Origin: an uncultured Oscillospiraceae bacterium
Lineage (GTDB): Bacteria; Bacillota; Clostridia; Oscillospirales; Acutalibacteraceae
NCBI GenBank assembly: GCA_900544375.1
Contig: UQUZ01000052.1
Coordinates: forward strand, 1 to 18,039
DNA: 18,039 nucleotides
Reading direction: 5' to 3'
The notes under the pieces were generated by a model that saw only the letters and a program-made list of their open reading frames with translations, searched no databases and had not been told where the DNA came from. Each line of letters begins with the position of its first letter. Within the stretch, counting starts at the first letter, position 1. Of the stretch, positions 1 to 5,566 are shown in pieces. Both the position numbers and the translations under genes were made by a program.

Positions 1-1281
1 AATGGGGAAGGCCACCCAGATGCCGTTTAGCCCCATTGTCCGCGAGAGCAGAAAGGCCAGCGGCACAACGACGATCAATTGCCGCATTAAAAACACAGTC
101 AAGCTGTAGGCGCCTTTGCCGACTGCCTGAAAGAGGTTGGAAAGGATCAGCCCAATTGCAGCGAAAACATAGCTGCAACTGATGATGCGCAGCGCAGGCA
201 CGCCAATGCCGAGCATGTCCGGCGAAGCGTCGAAGAGCAGGAGCAGCCTATCCGGCATCAGGGCAAAGAGCAGGTTCCCTGCCGCCATAATCCCCACCGC
301 CACCAGCACGGCGCAGCGCAGGGTTGCAAGCAGGCGCTTTTGGTTCTGTGCGCCATAATTGTAGCCCATGATAGGCAAAGCGCCTTGCGTCAGGCCGCTG
401 ACCGGCATAAACACAAAGGTCTGCAATTTGAAATACACGCCAAACACAGACACCGCCAACTCTGAAAAACGGATCAAGATCGAGTTGAGCAGCGTTACCA
501 GCACAGAGCCAAGCGCATTCATCAGCATAGTAGGCACGCCCACTGCATAAATCTGGGCGACGGCATGTAGATCTGGTTTGAATTTTTTTAGATCCATACG
601 CACATCCTGATCCCGCAAGAAAAACACCAACAGCGAAAGCGTCATCGAAAGCACCTGCCCCAACACCGTGGCGACGGCTGCTCCGCGCACGCCCATCCGC
701 GGCGCGCCAAACAAACCAAAGATCAGGATCGGGTCTAAAATGATATTGGCAATCGCGCCGATTGCCTGAAGCAACATGGGGGCCAGCATCCGCCCCGTCG
801 CCTGAAGCAGCTTTTCCACCATGATGTGAAACAACTGTGCGAAAGCACCAAGCACAACGATATAGCTATAATCGCACGCGAGGCTGAATATCTCGGCAGA
901 ATCCGTAAACAACCGAAAAAACGGCCTGATGGCAACCAGGCCGAATATTACAAAGAAAACCGCATGGGCAAAGGATAGCAAAAAGCCGTGGGTCACCGCT
1001 GCGTTTGCCGCATCCTGATCCTGCGCGCCAAGCTTGCGCGAAATATAAGAATTCACGCCCACCCCCGTGCCAACCGCCACTGCCAACACAAGGTTTTGCA
1101 GCGGAAAGGCTAGGGATACGGCCGTCAGGGCATCTTGGCTGAACCGTGCTACAAACATGCTATCCACAATATTGTACATCGACTGCACCAGCATGGAAAG
1201 CATCGGTGGAAAGGCCATAGACATCAGCAGGGGAAATACAGGCTTCGCAGCCATTTTATTGCGCTGTTCGATCTGCTCCAA
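1..1281 (-). CDS. MATE family multidrug efflux transporter (C-terminus beyond window)
   Basis: This is an integral membrane cation/drug antiporter of the MATE family, exporting drugs or toxic organic cations in exchange for Na+ or H+. The reverse strand reads openly for 427 codons and runs off the window start, so the extreme C-terminus is missing. Visible MATE hallmarks are MLVQSMYNIVDSMFVARF in the first helix region, GVGVNSYISRKLGA, a helix-5/6 region with LLQATGR, ILDPILIFGLFGAPRMGVRGAA, and the second-half motif GLTQGALPIMGYNYGAQNQKR. The start is taken as TTG at 1281 (LEQIEQRNKM), which has GGAAG ten bases upstream and fits the usual N-terminus of clostridial members. ATG 1254 lacks a ribosome binding site. 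The frame stays open to ATG 1374, but that stretch is the leader hairpin. Substrate cannot be told from sequence. Confidence 0.9.
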   Translation of the reverse strand, partial: MEQIEQRNKMAAKPVFPLLMSMAFPPMLSMLVQSMYNIVDSMFVARFSQDALTAVSLAFPLQNLVLAVAVGTGVGVNSYISRKLGAQDQDAANAAVTHGFLLSFAHAVFFVIFGLVAIRPFFRLFTDSAEIFSLACDYSYIVVLGAFAQLFHIMVEKLLQATGRMLAPMLLQAIGAIANIILDPILIFGLFGAPRMGVRGAAVATVLGQVLSMTLSLLVFFLRDQDVRMDLKKFKPDLHAVAQIYAVGVPTMLMNALGSVLVTLLNSILIRFSELAVSVFGVYFKLQTFVFMPVSGLTQGALPIMGYNYGAQNQKRLLATLRCAVLVAVGIMAAGNLLFALMPDRLLLLFDASPDMLGIGVPALRIISCSYVFAAIGLILSNLFQAVGKGAYSLTVFLMRQLIVVVPLAFLLSRTMGLNGIWVAFPI

Positions 1282-1440
1282 AGGGAATAAACTTCCTTTC
1301 TCGTCATCAGATGGGAGGCAAAACCTCAAAGACATCCAAAGGGGCGGATCTGCCCCGCCCCTTTGGATTCTCATCTGATTGTTCTCAAATGCAGCCCTAT
1401 CCGAGCTGCTGCTGGAACAGCCAGAAGAGAACCGCTTCTG
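1282..1440 (-). promoter_or_regulatory. Structured 5' leader of the MATE gene (three-way junction)
   Basis: About 155 nt separate the predicted transcription start from the TTG start. On the minus-strand RNA an outer 8-bp helix (bases 1372-1379 with 1306-1313) encloses two hairpins. One is a perfect 13-bp GC-rich stem (1355-1367 with 1335-1347); the other is a small GAGG/CCUC stem (1315-1327). Together they form a closed three-way junction ending 4-5 nt before the AGAAAGGAAG ribosome binding site. Nearer the 5' end are a CAGAAG/CUUCUG hairpin (1422-1440) and a GCAGCUC/GGGCUGC hairpin (1391-1409). A GUUCUC segment (1427-1432) can pair with GAGAAC at 1381-1386, which competes with the first hairpin. 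It looks like a cis-regulatory RNA, but I do not recognise a known riboswitch class. Confidence 0.5.
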
Positions 1441-1445
1441 TTGGG

Positions 1446-1550
1446 TTATTTTAGCATATCTACACCTGTTTTGCAAGATTCCGCTGGCTCTTCCCTGATC
1501 AAATTAAGGGGTATCGGGCCTTCATAGCCCAATGTGGCGTGAGGCCTTCT
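1446..1550 (-). pseudogene. Vestigial C-terminal end of an IS3-type transposase
   Basis: A 34-codon open stretch beginning RRPHATLGYEGPIPLN matches the signature that closes the DDE integrase domain of IS3-family transposases (R-P-H-x-x-L-G-Y). It ends in TAA at 1448-1446. Upstream the frame degenerates. A neighbouring frame reads Y-T-A-E just before, as expected after a single-base frameshift. No other part of an insertion sequence and no terminal repeat was found, so this is a relic. The MATE promoter lies inside it. Confidence 0.4.
1448..1476 (-). promoter_or_regulatory. Sigma-A promoter of the MATE gene
   Basis: On the minus strand TTGCAA (1471-1476) and TAAAAT (1448-1453) are separated by exactly 17 bp. 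The predicted transcription start is near 1441, giving a leader of about 160 nt. Confidence 0.6.
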
Positions 1551-1591
1551 CAGCGGTGTACAGGCCGCTGACGAACAAGCATAAAAGATAG

Positions 1592-1624
1592 AAAACGGGT
1601 GTGCGGCTGCACACCCGTTTTTTG
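1592..1624. terminator. Bidirectional terminator after yabR
   Basis: A perfect 13-bp stem (AAAACGGGTGTGC with its complement) with a 4-base loop is flanked by T tracts on both strands: TTTTTTG on the plus strand, and TTTTCTATCTTTT on the minus strand. It lies 77 bases beyond the yabR stop and separates the yabP operon from the MATE unit. Confidence 0.85.
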
Positions 1625-1700
1625 TTAAAAAATCTGCTCATGCCACACGCTTCGCCCATCAGCCTGTCCGGCCGATCGAGCTGCGTCCGCTGCCGGAGCC

Positions 1701-2171
1701 TTACCGGTTGGACCCATTGCCGCGCCGGGAAAATCCGCCGCCATGCTTGCTCTCGGACGAGCGCTTGAGATCGGTGATCTTTTCATCGCTCACCTGCTTA
1801 AAACGCGCCATCATATCCTCAAAAGAGAGGTTTTCCGTCTGCACAGGCTTAGAGCCCTGCCACACCGGCGGGGAAGAACGGCGCTGATGCCCGCCACCCG
1901 GCCGCTGCTGCCGCTGAGGGGGACGCTGCTGCTCCGGCTCCATGGCGCGCTTGATCGAAAGGCTGACGCGCCCATCGTCGCCCACGCTTAAAACCTTGAC
2001 CTTGACCTCTTGATTTTCCGTCAGATAATCACGAATTTCCTTCACATAGGTCGGCGCGACCTCTGAAATATGCACCATGCCCGTTTTGCCATCCGGCAGG
2101 CTGACAAAGGCGCCGAAATTCGTCAAACCTGTCACTTTTCCCTCAACTATTGCTCCAACCTCTACTTGCAT
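1701..2171 (-). CDS. yabR: S1-domain RNA-binding protein, YabR type
   Basis: A 156-residue cytoplasmic protein with one S1 (OB-fold) domain at residues 1-75: VGAIVEGKVTGLTNFGAFV, then GMVHISEVAPTYVKEI, then VKVKVLSV..GRVSLSIKRA. This is the pattern of YabR/general stress protein 13 and implies binding to RNA or ribosomes. Residues 76-156 are low-complexity and rich in Gln, Arg, Pro and Gly, probably a disordered RNA-contacting tail. I chose ATG 2171 (MQVEVGAIV), the family's usual start. It has AAGGAGG at 2186-2192, but the 14-nt spacing is long and contains a run of eight U. A GTG at 2204 is possible but has no clear ribosome binding site. It is last in the yabP-yabQ-divIC-yabR block, the order seen in Bacillus subtilis. 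Confidence 0.88.
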   Translation of the reverse strand: MQVEVGAIVEGKVTGLTNFGAFVSLPDGKTGMVHISEVAPTYVKEIRDYLTENQEVKVKVLSVGDDGRVSLSIKRAMEPEQQRPPQRQQRPGGGHQRRSSPPVWQGSKPVQTENLSFEDMMARFKQVSDEKITDLKRSSESKHGGGFSRRGNGSNR

Positions 2172-2219
2172 AAAAAAAACACAAGCCTCCTTCATCTCTT
2201 TCACAACCTAAGGAACGGA

Positions 2220-2513
2220 TCAGTCGCCCGGAGACGCATCCACATAGACCTTCTCGCCAGGCTTAATCAGGCCCAAGCTGTCGCGCGCGACCCGCTCAAT
2301 ATACTGCGCTTCATCCGCGTTGTCCAGCTTCTTGCGCAAAACGTTGTTATCCTCCTGCTGCTGCTCATAGGCAACCTGCAAGTTATCCAACGCCTGCCGC
2401 TGCTCCCGAATCCCAATCTGCAATTGAACCAACCGCACAGCAAACGTTCCTGCAACCGCAAAAAGCAGCAGGACGAGAATCACACTGTTTCTGCGCTTCT
2501 TTTTTTTCTTCAT
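2220..2513 (-). CDS. divIC: Septum formation initiator family protein (DivIC/FtsB-like)
   Basis: A 97-residue bitopic membrane protein of the divisome. A very basic N-terminus (KKKKKRR) precedes one transmembrane helix (about residues 10-29). An extracellular heptad-rich coiled coil follows (about 30-67, rich in Gln, Leu and Asn). The C-terminus carries the family signature YIERVARDSLGLIKPGEKVY. The family forms a complex with FtsL and DivIB and supports septal peptidoglycan synthesis. The ATG overlaps the yabQ stop by four bases, which implies translational coupling. Length and topology are normal for the family. Confidence 0.88.
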   Translation of the reverse strand: MKKKKKRRNSVILVLLLFAVAGTFAVRLVQLQIGIREQRQALDNLQVAYEQQQEDNNVLRKKLDNADEAQYIERVARDSLGLIKPGEKVYVDASPGD

Positions 2514-3058
2514 GATGAACCCTCGCCCTCCTCTCGCTTCTGCTTCTTTTTTTGTTTCCGGTTTGCTCCAGCGTTCTTTCTAAGATTATACAATAAAGTT
2601 TTATGGTGTTTCAAGTTAAATTTTGATTTCTTTGCAATTTTTTTTGAGGTTTTCTTTGCAGATATCCCAATTTTTACAAAAAGCTTTTTCAAGAGGCGAA
2701 AAAGAGCGCGAAAAGGCACGGAAATAACGAAAAACAACCGATGAATCGCATGCACCAAAAAACTGCTCACACGCACGGCCAAAAGGCCGAAGGAAAAATA
2801 ATAGATCAGAAACCCCAGGCCCTCCCCAGCGATGATAAACCCACGGATCTCCCCCTGATTGACGGCAAGCAAAAAAAGAAAGGTGGCGGCGGCACAGGTG
2901 AGGAAAAAAAGCACATCTTGTATAAAGACCCCCACGCGCCGCATGGTAAACGCCATGCGGACAACGCGAAACAGATCATAAACGATACCCAGCAGAAAAC
3001 CGAGCCCAAGCGCCAGGAGAAACAGGCGCGTTTGGTCGGCAATTGTCAGCATATACAT
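2510..3058 (-). CDS. yabQ: Spore cortex biosynthesis protein YabQ
   Basis: A 182-residue membrane protein. Four hydrophobic segments are visible: about residues 8-27 (LFLLALGLGFLLGIVYDLFR, the YabQ signature), 45-64, 68-90 and 100-120. A strongly basic Lys-rich tail follows (KKTSKKIAKKS and further). In Bacillus YabQ is made in the mother cell and is needed for spore cortex formation. I chose ATG 3058, one base after the yabP stop, because family members begin just before the first helix; a weak AAGGTG lies 10 bases upstream. It is coupled to divIC by a four-base overlap. The tail is longer and more basic than the core domain needs. Confidence 0.85.
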   Translation of the reverse strand: MYMLTIADQTRLFLLALGLGFLLGIVYDLFRVVRMAFTMRRVGVFIQDVLFFLTCAAATFLFLLAVNQGEIRGFIIAGEGLGFLIYYFSFGLLAVRVSSFLVHAIHRLFFVISVPFRALFRLLKKLFVKIGISAKKTSKKIAKKSKFNLKHHKTLLYNLRKNAGANRKQKKKQKREEGEGSS

Positions 3059-3059
3059 A

Positions 3060-3341
3060 TCAGCGGAACACCTTACTGAAGAACCCGCCGCCCTTCTGTG
3101 GCTCATCCGTATAGGTCAGGGAGCTGATATGCCCCTCCATCAGCAATTCGCCTACCTCCACGCTCAGGCGGTTGATGTGCAAATCCGTGCCGCGCACAGT
3201 AAGCTCCCCCATATCCGTGAAAACCACTACTGTCTGTTCGTCAAAACTATCCACATCCGACACGCCGGAAACAGTCAGCGTCCGCCGATCCTCCAAAATC
3301 AGGTTGTGCGGCATGGCCGGCGCTTTTTTTTCTTCTGCCAT
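3060..3341 (-). CDS. yabP: Sporulation protein YabP
   Basis: A 93-residue soluble protein of the YabP/YqfC family, with the pattern HNLILEDRRTLTVSGVSDVDSF, then a beta-rich segment with GELTVRGTDLHINRLSVEVGEL and EGHISSLTY. The family takes part in sporulation in Bacillus, where it belongs to the mother-cell programme; its biochemical role is unknown. ATG 3341 has a near-perfect AAGGAGG eight bases upstream. The frame stays open further upstream to 3392, but nothing there resembles the family. It is first of a four-gene operon and divergent from sigG, separated by 256 bp. Confidence 0.9.
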   Translation of the reverse strand: MAEEKKAPAMPHNLILEDRRTLTVSGVSDVDSFDEQTVVVFTDMGELTVRGTDLHINRLSVEVGELLMEGHISSLTYTDEPQKGGGFFSKVFR

Positions 3342-3391
3342 GATGAATACCTCCTTTTTCCATTGCAGGGCATTCTCAGCCCCTCGCACCA

Positions 3392-3420
3392 TAGATATGC
3401 ATGTACAAACGGGTCATAGA
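3392..3420 (-). promoter_or_regulatory. Possible sigma-E promoter of yabP
   Basis: On the minus strand CATATCTA (3392-3399) resembles the sigma-E -10 element CATACAnT. TCTATGAC (3413-3420) lies 13 bp upstream at the place of a -35 element, but matches poorly. The call leans on the known mother-cell expression of yabP/yabQ homologues. Confidence 0.3.
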
Positions 3421-3439
3421 ACAAAATCTGCACACCCCC

Positions 3440-3468
3440 GCATGAAAATCAAAGCCGCTGGTAATAAT
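3440..3468 (+). promoter_or_regulatory. Sigma-F-type promoter of sigG
   Basis: GCATG (3440-3444), 15 bp, then GGTAATAAT (3460-3468). The -10 element fits the forespore sigma-F consensus GGnnAnAnT at every fixed position. The -35 differs from GCATA at one base and the spacing is ideal. Transcription would start near 3475, about 120 nt before sigG. Confidence 0.65.
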
Positions 3469-3597
3469 TTTAAGGAAGCGCCGGCAGGCATCCGCAAAGC
3501 CGCCATCCACACGGCATGCCAAACGGGGCCAGGGCGCCGGTTTTTTGCTGCACATTCTTTGCAGAAGCAAACCAGATCCGGCGAGGGGGAAAACAAC

Positions 3598-4371
3598 ATG
3601 CAATTCAACAAGGTTGAAATCTGCGGGGTGAACACCGCAAAGCTGAAGGTTTTGAAGGAATCCGAGAAAATGGAGCTTTTGCACCGCATCAAACAGGGCG
3701 ATATGAAAGCGCGCGACGAGCTTATCAGCGGCAACCTACGGCTGGTGCTCAGCGTAATACAGCGCTTTGTCAACCGAGGGGAAAACCTGGACGACCTGTT
3801 TCAAGTGGGATGCATTGGGCTGATTAAATCCATTGATAATTTTGATGTGGATCAGGGAGTACGGTTCAGCACCTATGCCGTCCCCATGATTATTGGTGAA
3901 ATTCGCCGTTATCTGAGGGATAATAATTCCGTGCGCGTGAGCCGCTCCATGCGCGACACGGCCTACCACGCCATGCAGGCAAAAGAGCGCCTTATCAATG
4001 AATTACAGCGCGATCCTACCATTGAGGAGATCGCCAAGGAGCTAGATCTCCCCAAGGAGACCGTTGTGCTTGCAATGGAGTCAATTGTGGAGCCGGTTTC
4101 TCTCTATGAACCGGTCTATTCGGATGGCGGCGACACCATTTACGTCATGGATCAAATCGGCGATCAGAACAGCGACGACAGCTGGGTAGATGAAATTCTC
4201 CTGCGTCAATCCATCAGCAATTTGAACCCCAGGGAGAAAAAAATCCTCCACCTGCGCTTCATGGAGGGCAAAACGCAGATGGAGGTTGCAAAGGAAATCG
4301 GCATTTCGCAGGCGCAGGTTTCCCGGCTGGAAAAAGGAGCTCTCAGCCAAATCAAAAACCAGGAGGGTTGA
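3598..4371 (+). CDS. sigG: RNA polymerase sporulation sigma factor SigG
   Basis: A 257-residue late forespore sigma factor. The N-terminus NKVEICGVNTAKLKVL is diagnostic of sigma-G. Region 2 holds GNLRLVLSVIQRFVNRGENL (about 45-64), DDLFQVGCIGLIKSIDNFD and RFSTYAVPMIIGEIRRYLRD. Region 3 spans about 115-175. Region 4 ends with the helix-turn-helix GKTQMEVAKEIGISQAQVSR (224-243). ATG 3598 follows GAGGGGG by eight bases and gives the family's N-terminus and length; the open frame upstream is only a lack of stops. Unlike the Bacillus arrangement, where sigG follows spoIIGA-sigE, here it stands alone and divergent from yabP. A leader hairpin (TGCTGC/GCAGAAGCA, about 3547-3571) lies between promoter and ribosome binding site. 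Confidence 0.96.
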   Translation: MQFNKVEICGVNTAKLKVLKESEKMELLHRIKQGDMKARDELISGNLRLVLSVIQRFVNRGENLDDLFQVGCIGLIKSIDNFDVDQGVRFSTYAVPMIIGEIRRYLRDNNSVRVSRSMRDTAYHAMQAKERLINELQRDPTIEEIAKELDLPKETVVLAMESIVEPVSLYEPVYSDGGDTIYVMDQIGDQNSDDSWVDEILLRQSISNLNPREKKILHLRFMEGKTQMEVAKEIGISQAQVSRLEKGALSQIKNQEG

Positions 4372-4396
4372 CGCCGCGCGCGGAGCATGCTAGACT
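4368..4396 (+). promoter_or_regulatory. Sigma-A promoter of the erm leader transcript
   Basis: TTGACG (4368-4373), a 17-bp spacer, then TAGACT (4391-4396). The -35 box contains the sigG stop codon TGA. Transcription would start near 4403, just upstream of the leader-peptide ribosome binding site AAAAGGAG (4412-4419). Confidence 0.65.
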
Positions 4397-4424
4397 GAAG
4401 CCAAACCTTTCAAAAGGAGCTTAG

Positions 4425-4549
4425 AACACCTGATGGCAATTTGCATTCGGATTCGCTGAAACGGGTACAGTAAATCTCCTCTGCCCAAGGCAGGGTTTGC
4501 GTTGCTGTGCCCTTTTCGCTGATCTGGAATGCAAATTGAAAGAGGTGTT
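4425..4549 (+). promoter_or_regulatory. erm attenuator: hairpin sequestering the erm ribosome binding site
   Basis: CAATTTGCATTC (4437-4448) is perfectly complementary to GAATGCAAATTG (4527-4538). Imperfect pairing continues inward for about 25 more bases. Outside an internal loop, AACACCT (4425-4431) pairs with AGGTGTT (4543-4549), which contains the erm ribosome binding site. The top of the loop holds a CTGCC/GGCAG hairpin (4481-4493). A run of seven T (4548-4554) follows the right arm, so the structure could act as a translational switch, a transcriptional terminator, or both. The leader peptide is encoded in the left arm, as in classical erm attenuators. Confidence 0.75.
4433..4459 (+). 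CDS. erm leader peptide MAICIRIR
   Basis: An 8-codon ORF (ATG to TGA) encodes MAICIRIR. It is preceded by AAAAGGAG at 4412-4419, with a longish 13-nt spacing. It lies within the left arm of the hairpin that hides the erm ribosome binding site. The C-terminal Arg-Ile-Arg fits the '+X+' (Arg/Lys-X-Arg/Lys) motif at which macrolide-bound ribosomes are known to stall, as in the MRLR leader of ermD. A ribosome held on the Arg-Ile-Arg codons (4448-4456) would cover the left arm and free the erm start region. That this ORF is translated is inference. Confidence 0.65.
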   Translation: MAICIRIR

Positions 4550-4555
4550 TTTTTC

Positions 4556-5383
4556 ATGCCCAAAAATAAAAATACTTTGTTACTCGCGTTGCCTCGTAAT
4601 GAAAAATCAACGGCTATGCCGCCGCTATGGGCGTCGCAAAACTTTCTGACAAGCAGGGCGATCATCCACCGCCTGATTCAACGAACAAACCTGACGAAAA
4701 ACGACCATGTGATTGAAATCGGCCCTGGCAAGGGCCATATCACACGCGCCCTTCTGGAACGCTGCTGCCATGTGACCGCAGTGGAGCTGGACCGGGCGCT
4801 TTATCTCCGCCTGACGGAGCAATTCAAAGGCGCAGCAAACTTGACCTTGCGAAACGCTGATTTTTGCAGTTTTTCTCTACCGGCAAAGGGGCCCTACAAG
4901 GTGTTTGCCAATATCCCCTTCAGCCGGACAACGGATATCATCCGCCGCCTCACAGAATGCCGCACCCCTCCCACGGACGCATATCTGATCCTGGAAAAAG
5001 GGGCGGCCAAGCGCTTTATGGGACAGCCGCGGGAAACGCTGCGTTCATTGAGCCTGAAGCCCTTTTTTAAAATGGAGATTCTCTACCATTTCCGCCGCGA
5101 AGATTTTCATCCCAAGCCGTCCGTGGATATCGTAATGTTACATATTGCCAAACGGGCCCACCCCGATTTGCCGGCCGCCTCAGCGCGAGCCTATCGGGCG
5201 TTTCTTGCAAAAGCATATGACGGGAAGACCGGCCTCGTCGGCCTATTTACCCGCCGCCAGCTCTCCCGCGCACTCGGAGAAGCCGGCCTGACGCATGATA
5301 CGACGCTCGCATCGATCCGATATATTCAATGGCTCTGCCTGTTCCGATGCTATGCGCAGCAGGTTTTGCGCCATAAATTCTGA
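4556..5383 (+). CDS. erm: 23S rRNA (adenine-N6)-methyltransferase, Erm family
   Basis: A 275-residue SAM-dependent enzyme of the Erm/KsgA fold, predicted to methylate A2058 of 23S rRNA and give resistance to macrolides, lincosamides and streptogramin B. Visible motifs are SQNFLTSRAIIHRLI (motif X), HVIEIGPGKGHITRALL (SAM-binding motif I), VTAVELDRAL (motif II), NADFCSF (motif III) and the catalytic motif IV FANIPFSRTTDIIRRLT. Also present are AYLILEKGAAKRF and FHPKPSVDIVML. Presence of NIPF, a C-terminal domain of Erm length and, above all, the leader argue for Erm rather than the housekeeping KsgA. ATG 4556 has AGAGGTG ten bases upstream. The gene stands alone behind its own promoter and attenuator. 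It shows no flanking mobile element, so it may be a resident chromosomal gene. Confidence 0.88.
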   Translation: MPKNKNTLLLALPRNEKSTAMPPLWASQNFLTSRAIIHRLIQRTNLTKNDHVIEIGPGKGHITRALLERCCHVTAVELDRALYLRLTEQFKGAANLTLRNADFCSFSLPAKGPYKVFANIPFSRTTDIIRRLTECRTPPTDAYLILEKGAAKRFMGQPRETLRSLSLKPFFKMEILYHFRREDFHPKPSVDIVMLHIAKRAHPDLPAASARAYRAFLAKAYDGKTGLVGLFTRRQLSRALGEAGLTHDTTLASIRYIQWLCLFRCYAQQVLRHKF

Positions 5384-5423
5384 CCATCCGCTGCCGCCTC
5401 CGCCTGCCTGGCGGATAAAAAGC

Positions 5424-5452
5424 TGGACATCCCGGCCAAAAAAAGGTATGAT
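5424..5452 (+). promoter_or_regulatory. Sigma-A promoter of citrate synthase
   Basis: TGGACA (5424-5429), 17 bp with an A7 run, then TATGAT (5447-5452). Transcription would begin near 5460, giving a leader of about 110 nt. Confidence 0.6.
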
Positions 5453-5566
5453 AGAGGCGTATATTTTTAATAAAGAGAGAGCAGGGTTTTGCGCTTCCGG
5501 GCGGAAAGGGTCTCCGGGGGCCGGATTCTCAGAATCTATTCAAACCTATCAGTCTCCAAGGAAAGG

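Noticed and set aside
1282..1374. In-frame N-terminal extension of the MATE gene to ATG 1374 (MRIQRGGADPPLW...)
   Set aside because: It translates the leader hairpin, has no ribosome binding site, and MATE proteins do not have such an extension.
2070..2744. Plus-strand open frame across yabR, divIC and yabQ
   Set aside because: Antisense to three well-supported, coupled genes and of implausible composition.
3172..3597. Long in-frame extension upstream of sigG
   Set aside because: Sigma-G proteins begin at the chosen ATG; the extension overlaps yabP, includes the sigma-F promoter and shows no domain.
4556..5383. Reading the methyltransferase as housekeeping KsgA
   Set aside because: The motif spacing, the NIPF segment and the attenuator with a leader peptide fit Erm better; KsgA carries different motif X and C-terminal sequences.
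5398..5414. TCCGCC/GGCGGA hairpin as erm terminator
   Set aside because: The stem is short and no T tract follows on the plus strand, so termination there is not supported.
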